Shown here: positions 6,657-15,026 of the stretch, one piece after another
Layout of the letters: the number at the start of each line of letters is the position of its first letter
How positions within the stretch are numbered: the stretch's first letter is position 1
From: Alphaproteobacteria bacterium
GTDB taxonomy: Bacteria > Pseudomonadota > Alphaproteobacteria > UBA9219
Assembly: GCA_028716765.1 (NCBI GenBank)
Contig: JAQUPC010000036.1
Coordinates: 1 to 17,052, forward strand
Length of the DNA stretch: 17,052 bases
Direction: 5' to 3'
Program-made: the position numbers and the translations under genes
Notes under the pieces: generated by a model
Databases searched by the model: none
The model's input: only the letters and a program-made list of their open reading frames with translations
What the model was told of the DNA's origin: nothing

Positions 6657-7169
6657 ATGATGACGATTGAAGACATAGATGCTATACTCAACGCTCGCAA
6701 GAATGTCGCGGGTGTTGCAAGTTGGGTTGCCACTAGCATCGGTGCTGTCAAATTAAAAGCGCCGCTTGCGATTGATGGAGCCATCAAATCAAGCTTATTT
6801 TTACAGTGCACTTCGACCACTCAAACAATTCAACAGCATGGCTCGCTTGTTTTAGTATGGCATGATATGCCTATTGAAAGAATGAATTTCTTTCCTCAAA
6901 ACGCGCATGCTAATAAGTTTTTGAAAAATATACCGAACAGTTTACGCGGGCTTTCCTTTCCCGAAAAAGAACATCGCTATTACGCTTGGAAGCATAATCG
7001 GCGATGGCCAAGGGGCAGAGGAGATAATATGGATGCCGCCAGTCATATTGATAAGAAAATTGGGAGTTATAGAGAAGCCATAAACTATTTTTTTGGTAGA
7101 ATAAATGTTGTTGGTACAATACCTGAGCCGCCACACGAACCAAGGTTCGAATTCGATGATAGACATTAA
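6657..7169 (+). CDS. Hypothetical protein, first gene of an AT-rich two-gene module
   Basis: A 170-aa protein that I do not recognise. It has no signal peptide or membrane segment. The N-terminal part alternates helix and beta-like sequence (SSLFLQCTSTTQTIQQHGSLVLVWHD). The C-terminal part is rich in aromatic and basic residues (EHRYYAWKHNRRWPRGRGDN) with a His-Lys-Arg cluster that could bind nucleic acid or metal; that is inference only. ATG at 6657 or 6660 may be used, with no clear Shine-Dalgarno. Its stop overlaps the next gene by 14 bp, implying translational coupling. AT-rich composition sets it apart from rlmB and yqgE and suggests acquisition by transfer. Confidence 0.65.
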   Translation: MMTIEDIDAILNARKNVAGVASWVATSIGAVKLKAPLAIDGAIKSSLFLQCTSTTQTIQQHGSLVLVWHDMPIERMNFFPQNAHANKFLKNIPNSLRGLSFPEKEHRYYAWKHNRRWPRGRGDNMDAASHIDKKIGSYREAINYFFGRINVVGTIPEPPHEPRFEFDDRH

Positions 7170-7911
7170 CAAAATAACCAAGGCCTTGGCCAACTTCCAT
7201 ACACTGCGCCTGTCTGATGATGGCGCACAGGTAGGAACAAGTTGTCTTTTTCCACACGGCGACAATGTAACTATTGTGGTTCGCCATGGAAAAAATGGAT
7301 ATATCGTTTCGGATGATGGACTGGGCTGGAACACCATACTTTCATCTGGAACGGACATAAAATCATCTCATACTAAAAAAGCTTTAAAGATAGCCGAAGA
7401 AACTGGGCTTGTTTTCGACCAAGGATCTTTTGTGTTAAATGAAATTAACGACACACAACTTGGAAGCGGCATAGCTTGGGTAGCAAACGCAACTCAACGT
7501 TGGGTATCAGATGTTTTCTTTACAGAACAGCGGCGCACCGAATATGAACTAAGGCAAAGAATCTTCGATGTAATTGTCCACTCCGTACCACGCGACAAGA
7601 TTGAGAAAGACATTAGTCTTATTGGAGATAGCAACAGACATTATGTGGTTGATTGCGCAGTTAAATTATCAAATGACAACCTTGTTTTAGTTCAAGGCAT
7701 TATGAATAATTCAAATTCAATCACAACTAACTTTGTTAAGCTTGTCGACATTAAAAAAGCACACCCTAAATTTCATCGGGAAGTTGCTGTTGAGGGTGTA
7801 TGGAAGGCAGAGGATCTCAATCTGATTAGTGAAGCTAGTGAGGAAATCATCCAGATTGACCGTCAAGAAAAGTTATTGAGCAGGAAAATAAAATCGCTTG
7901 TCGGCACATAA
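7156..7911 (+). CDS. DUF1828/DUF1829-like protein, second gene of the module
   Basis: A 251-aa protein from ATG 7156, with AAGG about 10 bases upstream. The frame is open further to 7105, but that would overlap the first gene by 65 bp. The N-terminal region (residues about 20-65) has the layout of DUF1828: a beta stretch, then VTIVVRHGKNGYIVSDDG. A helical linker follows. The C-terminal region (YVVDCAVKLSNDNLVLVQGI, later EEIIQIDRQEKL) has the layout of DUF1829. The assignment is from memory of family patterns, not a search. No function is established here. DUF1828 proteins are often in accessory or phage-linked contexts, so a defence or toxin-antitoxin-like role with the upstream gene is possible but unproven. 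A hand count of 7381-7440 gives 38% GC, against 70% for 6361-6420 in rlmB. Confidence 0.65.
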   Translation: MIDINKITKALANFHTLRLSDDGAQVGTSCLFPHGDNVTIVVRHGKNGYIVSDDGLGWNTILSSGTDIKSSHTKKALKIAEETGLVFDQGSFVLNEINDTQLGSGIAWVANATQRWVSDVFFTEQRRTEYELRQRIFDVIVHSVPRDKIEKDISLIGDSNRHYVVDCAVKLSNDNLVLVQGIMNNSNSITTNFVKLVDIKKAHPKFHREVAVEGVWKAEDLNLISEASEEIIQIDRQEKLLSRKIKSLVGT

Positions 7912-7951
7912 TCATCTCAATTAGCACTCAAGCTTTACGCTGATTGCTTTC

Positions 7952-8581
7952 CTACGCATGCCCGACATCGCCCGACAGCATCGTCGGGCTGACGCCGATT
8001 TTGGCGAGGGCGCGTTCCCACATGGTTTCCGTATTGGCGCCGAAGATAATCTCCTCGTCCGGCGGGGCCACAAGCCATCCCGTCGCCTGAAGCTCGTTGT
8101 CCAGTTGCCCCGCGCCCCATCCGGCATAGCCAAGCGCCAGCATCGCGCGCGCGGGGCCGCGTCCTTCGCCAAGGGCCTGAAGAATTTCGATCGTCGCCGT
8201 CAACGCGACCGAGTCGCTGACCCGCGTCGTGCCCTCGCGCTCGTAATCGGTGGAATGGAGAACGAACCCGCGCGCCGGTTCCACAGGCCCGCCGAAATGA
8301 ATAGGCATCTCGGGCATGCCCGGTGAAAGCTTTATGTCAAATTGGTTCAACAACCCCTTGAAACTCAAATCGTCGTAAAGCTTGTTCAGGACAAGCCCCA
8401 TAGCCCCCTCAAGCCCGTGCGAACATAAAAAAATTACGGTGCGCATGAACCGGGGGTCCATCATGCTGGGCATGGCGATGAGCATCTGGCCCGTCAGCCA
8501 ACCCGTGCCTTTCAGCTTGTCCTTTCCTTCAGGTATGCGAGGGGTCATAGTGGCGCCCAAATTTCCGGCTAAATTAACCAT
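7952..8581 (-). CDS. yqgE: YqgE/AlgH family protein (DUF179)
   Basis: A 209-aa protein with the family signature: GWLTGQMLIAMPSMMDPRFM, VIFLCSHGLEGAMGLVLNK, PIHFGGPVEPARGFVLHS, and the C-terminal LGYAGWGAGQLDNEL followed by WLVAPPDEEIIF. The cytoplasmic function is poorly defined; AlgH was named as an alginate regulator in Pseudomonas. The start could be this ATG, with GGAA just upstream, or a GTG at 8593 four codons earlier. It ends with TAG. It is divergent from the DsbD-type gene, a neighbourhood I recall as common in alphaproteobacteria. Confidence 0.88.
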   Translation of the reverse strand: MVNLAGNLGATMTPRIPEGKDKLKGTGWLTGQMLIAMPSMMDPRFMRTVIFLCSHGLEGAMGLVLNKLYDDLSFKGLLNQFDIKLSPGMPEMPIHFGGPVEPARGFVLHSTDYEREGTTRVSDSVALTATIEILQALGEGRGPARAMLALGYAGWGAGQLDNELQATGWLVAPPDEEIIFGANTETMWERALAKIGVSPTMLSGDVGHA

Positions 8582-8646
8582 GATTTCCGACACGATTCTA
8601 TTGCATCGTAAACCAAATCGAAAGGGTTGATTCGGACAATACCATC

Positions 8647-10035
8647 ATGCGCAGGTATTTGTTTCTCCTTATTCTGATCATGGGCTTGCTCCCGGCTACC
8701 GTTCAAGCGGCTGCCGGGCCGTGGCAGCGCGACAACGACGTTGCCGTCCGTTTGATCGCCGGTGTCGACGGCACAGGCGAGGCCGCAACGGTTCCCTTAG
8801 GGCTGGAGATCCAACTGGCTCCCGGCTGGCATACGTATTGGCGCGCGCCGGGTTATGCGGGCATGCCGCCGAGGATCGATTGGCAGAAAAGCCAAACGGA
8901 ATCCGGCAATCTGCAAAGCGCCGCTCTTCTCTATCCCGCGCCCACGCGATTTGAAGAACAGGGCATGGAGTCCATAGGCTACAACGGCCATGTCGTCCTG
9001 CCCATCGACGCGCATGTGCGCGTGCCCGGCAAGCCGCTTGCGCTCGATGCTTCGCTCGATATCCTGCTGTGCGGCAACATATGCGTGCCCAAGCATTATG
9101 AACTGACCCTTGCCGTGCCCCCGGGCGCAGCCCGGCCCTCGCCGGAAGCGCCTCTGATCGACGCCGCGCGCGCGCAGGTTCCCGGCGGTACGCAACAATC
9201 CGGCTTTGCCGTTTCGAGCGTTAAGCGCAAGTCGGGCAGCATTGCCATCACCGTTCAAGGAAACAAGACGTTTATGGTTCCCGATCTTTTTGTGGAAAAC
9301 GACGCGCATGTCGAATTCGCCAAACCTCTTGTCGAGCCAAGCCCTGACAAGCTGTCCGTCACCTTCACGCTTAAGCCCGCCGAAAAACTGCCCGAAGGCA
9401 TATCGCTTGAAACCCTGCCTTTGACCGTCACGATCGTAGACGGCGCGCGCGCGCTTGAGCAAAAACTCGACGCTTCGTTCGTTCCGCAGCCCGTGCCGCC
9501 AGCTGCTTCTGCCGCAAAGGACGCTTCCGGTTCTTCGCCCGAAAACACGCCTGCCCTGTGGGTGTTTATCGTCCTTGCCGTTCTCGGCGGCTTTATCCTT
9601 AACCTTACCCCGTGCGTTCTGCCGGTTTTGTCGCTCAAGGTTCTGAGCGTGATCAGTCACGGCGGCGGAGAAACCCGCGCCGTGCGCCGTTCGTTTTTAA
9701 CGACGGCCGCGGGCATTATGTTTTCGTTCCTCGTCCTCGCGGGCGCAACGATCCTGCTCAAGGAAACAGGGCGCGCCGTGGGCTGGGGAGTCCAGTTCCA
9801 GCAACCGCCGTTTCTCGTCTTTCTTGTTTTGCTGCTTACGCTTTTCGCGGCCAATTTATGGGATATGTACGTCATAACGTTGCCCGGTTTCCTGACCGGC
9901 CGCTTCGATCCGGTTTACCACCCCCGGCTGGCTGGCGATTTTGTGACGGGCGCTTTCGCCACGCTTTTGGCCACGCCTTGCACCGTTCCCTTCCTCGGCA
10001 CGGCCGTCGGATTCGCCTTGGCGGAAGGACCGTAG
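8647..10035 (+). pseudogene. dsbD: DsbD/ScsB-type thiol:disulfide interchange protein, N-terminal and membrane half
   Basis: A 462-aa fragment ending at an in-frame TAG. The signal peptide is at 1 to about 22 (ending VQAAAG). The periplasmic DsbD-alpha/ScsB-like domain includes APGWHTYWRAPGYAG and a redox CGNIC pair (C142, C146). The membrane domain begins near 303 with NLTPCVLPVLSLKVLSV (C323) and continues through several helices to LLATPCTVPFLGTAVGFAL (C445). In the family these paired membrane cysteines pass electrons from cytoplasmic thioredoxin to the periplasm. The remaining helices and the thioredoxin domain continue in the same frame after the stop, and no base is missing, so this is a nonsense-interrupted gene. 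Without readthrough, the last helices and the C-terminal redox domain would be lost. Confidence 0.85.
10033..10035 (+). other. In-frame amber codon splitting the dsbD-like gene
   Basis: The reading frame runs GFALAEGP, then TAG, then EILAIFLSLGFGMVVPYLV. In homologues, as I recall them, this region reads G-x-A-x-x-x-GP-x-EI without a break. A single C-to-T change from CAG (Gln) would create it. TAG is the real stop of yqgE and of the peroxiredoxin gene in this window, so general recoding of TAG is unlikely. Confidence 0.85.
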
Positions 10036-10071
10036 GAAATTCTCGCCATTTTCCTGTCGCTCGGCTTCGGA

Positions 10072-10773
10072 ATGGTTGTGCCCTATCTCGTCATCGCGCT
10101 ATGGCCGCGTCTGGCCACCTTGTTGCCGAAACCGGGGCACTGGATGATCACGATGCGGCGCGTGCTTGGCGTGGCGCTGGCGTTAACGGCTTTGTGGCTG
10201 CTGTACGTTCTCAAGGCGGAAATAGCGCTCTTCGGCGTCGTGATTGTCGGCGCCTGCATTCTGGGCATGCTGCTTACGCTCTATTGGCAACGAAGCAAAG
10301 CGTGGAGCCTGTTAAGCCGCGCCGTTATTATCGCGCTCGCCTTGTTGGCCTTCGGCACGGCATTGTTGGCAAAAACGCCCGCGGCAAACGAGGCCGTGAC
10401 GCAGGGCGCCTCATGGCAAAAGTTCGACGAAAAGGAACTCGCGCGCTACGTCAGCGAAGGCAAAACGGTGTTCGTCGACATCACGGCCGATTGGTGCGTG
10501 AACTGCAAAGCCAACAAGCAATTCACGTTGCGAAGCGAAGCGGTCACGCATTGCCTGTTCAGCAAGCCCGGCGTCATCGCCATGCGCGCCGACTGGACGA
10601 ACCCCGATCCGGGCATCGCCGATTTCCTGAAACGGCACGGCCGTTACGGCATTCCCTTCAACGCCGTTTTTGGCCCCGCCGCGCCGCAAGGCGTTGTTCT
10701 GCCGGAACTTCTGACCCCCGGAAAGGTGCTTGAAGGCTTGGTTAAAGCCCACGCGAAACCCTATACGTGCTAA
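10072..10773 (+). pseudogene. dsbD: DsbD/ScsB-type protein, C-terminal half with thioredoxin domain
   Basis: A 233-aa in-frame continuation of the 8647 gene; the intact protein would be about 708 residues. It carries the last membrane helices (WMITMRRVLGVALALTALWL, ALFGVVIVGACILGMLL, AVIIALALLAFGTALLA) and then a periplasmic thioredoxin-like domain with VFVDITADWCVNCKANK, the CxxC active site (C617 and C620 in whole-protein numbering), and the cis-proline region YGIPFNAVF. The domain appears undamaged, so the stop codon is recent, is a sequence error, or is read through. The ATG at 10072 has no convincing ribosome binding site, so independent translation of this half is doubtful. Confidence 0.8.
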
Positions 10774-10793
10774 GGCCTTTCGGGGCCGTTCGC

Positions 10794-10822
10794 TTGCGTT
10801 GAGCGCCTTCAACTCTTACACT
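10794..10822 (+). promoter_or_regulatory. Candidate promoter of the peroxiredoxin gene
   Basis: TTGCGT (10794-10799) and TACACT (10817-10822) are separated by 17 bases and lie 36 bases before the start codon. The match is partial, so this is a candidate only. Confidence 0.35.
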
Positions 10823-10858
10823 AGTTTTGCGTCCTTCCTCAATCACCGGAGGCAAGCC

Positions 10859-11362
10859 ATGACGATCAAGATCGGGGAAAAGATTCCTTATGTAACCTTG
10901 AAGCAGTTCGTAGATCATACGCTGAAGGATCAGGAAACGGACGAAATTTTCAAATGGAAGAAGGTTGTTCTGTTCGGCGTGGTCGGCGCCTTCACCCCGA
11001 CTTGTTCCGGCGAGCATATGCCGGGCTACATCAAACTGCTGAGCGCGTTTAAATCCCTGGGCATCGACGTGGTCTGCATGTCCGTTAACGATCCCTTTGT
11101 CATGCGCGCATGGGCGGCGACGCTTCCCAGCAGGGCTGAAGGCATAACGATGATTGCCGACGGCAACGCAACGCTTGCGAAGGCGCTCTGGCTCGAAATG
11201 GATGCCAGCGAATTCGGCATGGGCATTCGCAACCAACGTTTTGCGCTTTACGCCGAAGACGGCGAGGTCAAGGTTCTCGCGGTCGAAAAACCCGGCGCGT
11301 TCGGCGTTTCCGGCGCGGAGTCGATGCTCGAAACAATCAAGGGATTAAAAAGCGCGGCTTAG
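10859..11362 (+). CDS. Prx5-type peroxiredoxin
   Basis: A 167-aa cytoplasmic thiol peroxidase. The start ATG follows GGAGG with a 6-base spacer, which decides against the longer open frame from 10730. The Prx5/AhpC-TSA signature is GAFTPTCSGEHMPGY, with peroxidatic Cys49. A second cysteine, Cys73 in VVCMSVNDPFVMRAW, is in the position common in bacterial Prx5 proteins. The family reduces H2O2 and organic hydroperoxides using glutathione/glutaredoxin or thioredoxin. Length is typical. It follows the dsbD-like gene by 85 bp on the same strand and has its own candidate promoter. The stop is TAG. Confidence 0.92.
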   Translation: MTIKIGEKIPYVTLKQFVDHTLKDQETDEIFKWKKVVLFGVVGAFTPTCSGEHMPGYIKLLSAFKSLGIDVVCMSVNDPFVMRAWAATLPSRAEGITMIADGNATLAKALWLEMDASEFGMGIRNQRFALYAEDGEVKVLAVEKPGAFGVSGAESMLETIKGLKSAA

Positions 11363-11370
11363 AAAAAATC

Positions 11371-11392
11371 ACCCTCCCCTTGAGGAAGGGGG
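11371..11392. terminator. Terminator-like palindrome between convergent prx and rnhA
   Basis: CCCCTT, GAGG, AAGGGG forms a stem-loop, flanked by AAAAAATC on the left and GATTTTATTTTTG on the right. It can therefore act in both directions, for the peroxiredoxin and rnhA genes. It overlaps the edge of the rnhA stop region, and its CTCCCCTTGAGG core recurs at 15031 and, inverted, at 15131. Confidence 0.65.
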
Positions 11393-11395
11393 ATT

Positions 11396-11842
11396 TTATT
11401 TTTGTTTTTGAATCGCGGCCGTGGCCAGCCGGTCGGCGCGTTCGTTTTCGGGATGGCCGTTATGGCCCCGAACCCAGAAAAATTTGACGTCATGAGGCTG
11501 AAGCGCGGCTTCGAGGCGCTGCCACAAATCGATATTTTTGACCGGCTTCCTGTCCGCCGTTTTCCAGCCGCGTTTTTTCCATTGCGGCATCCATTCCGTG
11601 ATGCCGTTTTTCACGTACTGGCTGTCGGTTGTGAGATGCACGTGCGACGGCCTTTTAAGCGATTCCAGCGCGGCTATGACCGCCGTCATCTCCATGCGGT
11701 TGTTGGTGGTCTCCGGCTCGCCGCCCGAGAGTTCCTTTTCAACCTCGCCGTAACGCAAAAGCGCGCCCCAGCCGCCCGGTCCCGGATTGCCGCTGCAAGC
11801 CCCGTCCGTGAATACCTCGACAATGCCCTTCGTTTTCGTCAT
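11396..11842 (-). CDS. rnhA: Ribonuclease HI
   Basis: A 148-aa protein closely matching bacterial RNase HI. It cuts the RNA strand of RNA-DNA hybrids (Okazaki primers, R-loops). The metal-binding residues are visible: Asp13 in [19 protein letters not shown], Glu51 in NNRMEMTA, Asp73 in LTTDSQYV and Asp137 in NERADRLA, with the flexible-loop His127 in WVRGHNGH. All are offset by +3 from E. coli numbering. The basic protrusion region ([16 protein letters not shown]) is present. It is convergent with the peroxiredoxin gene and divergent from the GT9 gene. Length is as usual for the family. Confidence 0.97.
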   Translation of the reverse strand: MTKTKGIVEVFTDGACSGNPGPGGWGALLRYGEVEKELSGGEPETTNNRMEMTAVIAALESLKRPSHVHLTTDSQYVKNGITEWMPQWKKRGWKTADRKPVKNIDLWQRLEAALQPHDVKFFWVRGHNGHPENERADRLATAAIQKQK

Positions 11843-11885
11843 GAGAATGATTTAGAGAGTTTTGCCCGTCGTGTCATCCCGCAAA

Positions 11886-11944
11886 GGGATACGGGACAAG
11901 GGATACGGAATTTAGTATAACCCGACTCCCGTATCCCGTACCCC
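11886..11944. repeat. Palindromic GGGATACGGGA repeat cluster
   Basis: GGGATACGGGA (11886-11896) is perfectly inverted at 11927-11937 (TCCCGTATCCC). A partial direct copy GGGATACGG lies at 11900-11908, and the right side ends CCCGTACCCC. The cluster fills most of the rnhA-GT9 divergent intergenic region (11843-11957), so it overlaps where both promoters would be expected. Confidence 0.7.
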
Positions 11945-11957
11945 TCAACCCCGTCTC

Positions 11958-12911
11958 ATGCGCATCCTCTTCATCACCTCCAATCGCATTGGCGACGCCG
12001 TCTTGACGACGGGCGTTTTGGCATGGCTCGTTAAAAAATATCCCAAGGCACGCTTTACGATTGTTTGCGGCCCCGTAGCCGCCGATCTGTTCCGCGCCGT
12101 GCCGCGTCTTAAGCGTCTTATCGTCCTTCGCAAAAAGCGCTGGAACGGCCATTGGCTTGGTTTATGGCGTGAATGCGCAGGCACGCGGTGGGATCTTATC
12201 GTCGATTTCCGCAACAGCATCGTCTCGCGCCTTTTGCGGGCCAAAAAACGCGCTTATCCCCCCGCATCCAGAACAGGGGGGCATAAGGTCAAGGACAACG
12301 CCGCCATCCTGAATCTCGATCCGCCGCCTGCGCCCCACATATGGACGGACAAGGCCGCCGAAGACGCGGCCGCGCAACTGATCCTGCATGGCGCGCCGGT
12401 CATAGCGCTTGGCCCCGCTGCGAATTGGCCCGTCAAGCAGTGGCCTATCGAAAAGTTCGTTCTTTTGGCGCGAAGATTGACGGCGTCTCACGGGCCTTTG
12501 CCCGGCGCGCGCGTGTTCGTAACGGCCGCGCCGCACGAACGCGAGCAGATTGCGCCCCTGCTTGCTTCCCTGCCTTCCAACCGGAAAATCGACGCCCTTG
12601 GCCTTGATCTCTTGACGGTCGCGGCGTGCCTGAAACGCTGCCGCCTTTTCATCGGCAACGACTCCGGCCTGATGCACATCGCCGCCGCCGTTGGCACGCC
12701 AACGCTCGGATTGTTCGGCCCCGGATATGAAAAGATTTACGGCCCGTGGGGGAAACATTCCGCGTTCGTGCGCACGCCCGAAAGCGCGGAGAAATTACTC
12801 GCCCGCCTGCCCCATCCCGGCGCGCATCACCCCAACCTTATGGAAAGCTTGAGCGTGGATGTGGTTTATGAGGCAGCGAAAAAGCTTTTGAGCCCGGCGA
12901 AGGTTAGCTAA
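11958..12911 (+). CDS. Glycosyltransferase family 9 (ADP-heptose:LPS heptosyltransferase-like)
   Basis: A 317-aa protein of the GT9 family (WaaC/WaaF/WaaQ type). The N-terminal nucleotide-sugar-transferase start is MRILFITSNRIGDAVLTTGVL with the usual GD motif. The C-terminal domain has IALGPAANWPVKQWPIEKF and the family hallmark FIGNDSGLMHIAAAVGTPTLGLFGP. It is predicted to act at the cytoplasmic face of the inner membrane, adding heptose (or a related sugar) to the lipopolysaccharide core or another glycan; the acceptor cannot be told from sequence. No strong Shine-Dalgarno precedes the ATG. It is convergent with the PBP gene, with 12 bp between the stops. Confidence 0.88.
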   Translation: MRILFITSNRIGDAVLTTGVLAWLVKKYPKARFTIVCGPVAADLFRAVPRLKRLIVLRKKRWNGHWLGLWRECAGTRWDLIVDFRNSIVSRLLRAKKRAYPPASRTGGHKVKDNAAILNLDPPPAPHIWTDKAAEDAAAQLILHGAPVIALGPAANWPVKQWPIEKFVLLARRLTASHGPLPGARVFVTAAPHEREQIAPLLASLPSNRKIDALGLDLLTVAACLKRCRLFIGNDSGLMHIAAAVGTPTLGLFGPGYEKIYGPWGKHSAFVRTPESAEKLLARLPHPGAHHPNLMESLSVDVVYEAAKKLLSPAKVS

Positions 12912-12923
12912 CACGCTTGGGGC

Positions 12924-14909
12924 TTATTGTCCCGTGAGGCTGCGTATAAGCCCGCCGAGAACGTCGGACACGCCGGAGGAAACGTCGGGCGCATCATATG
13001 TTTCCGTCGCGTGCGCCGTCATGACCGGAGATCCGTACAGCAAATCCCGCACCGGCAAATTGGCCTCGGCCTCCATCATATAGTCGTGCCAAACGGCGGC
13101 AGGAAGACTGCCGCCCGTCACCTTCTTCATGGGCTTGTTGTCGTCGTTGCCGAGCCAGACGCCCGTGACGTAATCGCCCGTAAACCCGAGAAACCAGGCG
13201 TCGTGATAATCCGAACTGGTGCCGGTTTTGCCCGCCACGGGCCGGCCAAGCGCCGCACGCCTTCCCGTGCCGGAGTTTATCACTTCCGTCATCATGTCAA
13301 CGAGCGTCGCCACAGCCTGCGGATCGACGGTCACGGGCGGCGTGACGTCCGGACGGCGGTACAAGACCTGCCCCGAACGGTTGCGGATTTCCTTGATGGC
13401 ATAAGGTGAAATGGCGCGGCCTCCCGCGGCGATCGAAGCATAAGCCCCCGTCAACTCCAGCGGCGTGAGCGTGTTCGTGCCAAGCGCCAGCGATAGGTCG
13501 TGCCCGATCGGCGACGTGATGCCAAGGGCGCGCGCGGTTTCTATGGCGCGGGGAATTCCGGCTTTTTGCAACACCCGCACCGCCACCGTATTGATGGAGT
13601 CCGCAAGAGCCTCGCGGGCCGTAACGCTGCCGCGATATTGGCCGTCGTAGTTTTCGGGCGACCAATGGCCGACGGACAAAGGCGCGTCCTCGAACGTATC
13701 ATAAGGCGACATGCCCTCGCGGATGGCCGCCAGATAGACAACGGGCTTGAAGGAAGATCCCGGCTGGCGCATGGCCTGCGTGGCGCGGTTGAACTGGCTT
13801 TCGGCGTAATCGCGCCCGCCCACCATTGCGCGCACCGCCCCGTCGGGCGCAAGCGTGACCAATGCGCCTTGCGTTACGTCCTTGTTGGCGTCCGCAGCCA
13901 GAATGGCGGTAAGGTGCCGCTCGGCCATGCGCTGAAGCTTGAAGTCGAGCGTCGTTGAAATCACGAGATCCTGCGGCGCATTGGCGAGCAGGCCATTGAC
14001 CTGATCGGTCACCCAATCGGCGAAATAGCGGCCGTCCCCGCTGGCGCCCGGCTTGCGGCGCGGCATGGGAATATTCGCCCCCGCGGCGTTTTTCTGATCC
14101 CCGGATATGTACCCGGCGTCTTCCATCGCCGCGAGAACGATTCCGGCGCGCGCCATAGCCTGCGCGGGATCCTGTTTCGGCGAGAAGCGCGACGGCGCGC
14201 GCAAAAGCCCCGCCAGCATGGCCGCCTCGCGCAGATTGACGTCCTCGACGCGCTTGTTGAAATACGCCTCCGCCGCCGCGTCGACGCCATAGGCGCCCGC
14301 GCCGAAATAGACGCGGTTCAGATAGGCTGTAAGAATCTGATCCTTGCTGTAGGTGCGCTCGAGCCAAAACGCCAAAAGCATTTCCTGAACCTTGCGGCGG
14401 AACGTGCGCTCGGGCGTGAGAAAAAGGTTTTTCGCGAGCTGTTGCGTCAGCGTCGAACCGCCCTGCACCACGCGCCGCGCAAGGATATTCTGGACGGTCG
14501 CCCGCATCAGCCCGATCAAATCGATGCCAAAGTGACCGTAAAAGCGCCGGTCCTCGACCGCGACGATAGCGTGAACCAGATCCGGCGGGACGTCGCCAAG
14601 CCGGACATGACGCCCGAAGAGGTCGCCGTAACGCGCGAGAACCGATCCATCGTCCGTCAAAATCGTGACGGACGGACGCCGTTCGGGCTGGGTAACCTGC
14701 CGCACATCCGGCATGTCGTACCCATACCACGCCAAAATCGCGCCTAGCGTCACCCCGCCCCAAATCGCGACAAGAACGGACGCTTTCAAAATCCAGCGCA
14801 AGGCGGGTTTTGCCTGCTGCCACCTGTTTTTGAGCTGGGGCGGCATACGGCGGCCTCCCTTGGAAGGGCGTCGCGGCAGCGGCTGCTTGATAGGCGGGCG
14901 GCGTTTCAT
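12924..14909 (-). CDS. Class A penicillin-binding protein (PBP1A-type transglycosylase/transpeptidase)
   Basis: A 661-aa bifunctional peptidoglycan synthase. The basic cytoplasmic tail (residues 1-37) is followed by one membrane helix (about 38-62). The GT51 transglycosylase domain has the catalytic Glu119 in AVEDRRFYGHFGID, then QGGSTLTQQLAKNLFL and RKVQEMLLAFWLE. The transpeptidase domain has SxxK (S385-K388 in GSSFKPVVY), SxN (S438-N440 in DSINTVAV) and KTG (K561 in AGKTGTSSDYHDAWF). Family members polymerise lipid II and cross-link stem peptides in the periplasm and are beta-lactam targets. At 661 aa it is shorter than E. coli PBP1A (about 850) and lacks a clear OB insert. No strong ribosome binding site is seen; Met22 is an alternative start. 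Confidence 0.93.
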   Translation of the reverse strand: MKRRPPIKQPLPRRPSKGGRRMPPQLKNRWQQAKPALRWILKASVLVAIWGGVTLGAILAWYGYDMPDVRQVTQPERRPSVTILTDDGSVLARYGDLFGRHVRLGDVPPDLVHAIVAVEDRRFYGHFGIDLIGLMRATVQNILARRVVQGGSTLTQQLAKNLFLTPERTFRRKVQEMLLAFWLERTYSKDQILTAYLNRVYFGAGAYGVDAAAEAYFNKRVEDVNLREAAMLAGLLRAPSRFSPKQDPAQAMARAGIVLAAMEDAGYISGDQKNAAGANIPMPRRKPGASGDGRYFADWVTDQVNGLLANAPQDLVISTTLDFKLQRMAERHLTAILAADANKDVTQGALVTLAPDGAVRAMVGGRDYAESQFNRATQAMRQPGSSFKPVVYLAAIREGMSPYDTFEDAPLSVGHWSPENYDGQYRGSVTAREALADSINTVAVRVLQKAGIPRAIETARALGITSPIGHDLSLALGTNTLTPLELTGAYASIAAGGRAISPYAIKEIRNRSGQVLYRRPDVTPPVTVDPQAVATLVDMMTEVINSGTGRRAALGRPVAGKTGTSSDYHDAWFLGFTGDYVTGVWLGNDDNKPMKKVTGGSLPAAVWHDYMMEAEANLPVRDLLYGSPVMTAHATETYDAPDVSSGVSDVLGGLIRSLTGQ

Positions 14910-15026
14910 GGGAAATAGTGATAAAGCTTTTTCGTTTAGGCTTTCTAAACAGGCCTAATGGCCGCATAAGACCCGGGAAAATAGCCTAAAATATGGCCGG
15001 GATAGAGAAAAAAAGAACCGTAGAGT

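Noticed and set aside
8647..10773. Genome-wide TAG recoding to explain the split dsbD
   Set aside because: yqgE and the peroxiredoxin gene end at TAG at the expected C-terminus, so TAG works as a stop here.
13699..14967. 422-codon minus-strand frame overlapping the PBP gene
   Set aside because: It is a shadow in another frame of the PBP gene, which has all its catalytic motifs; the shadow is rich in Arg, Ala and Gly with no recognisable domain.
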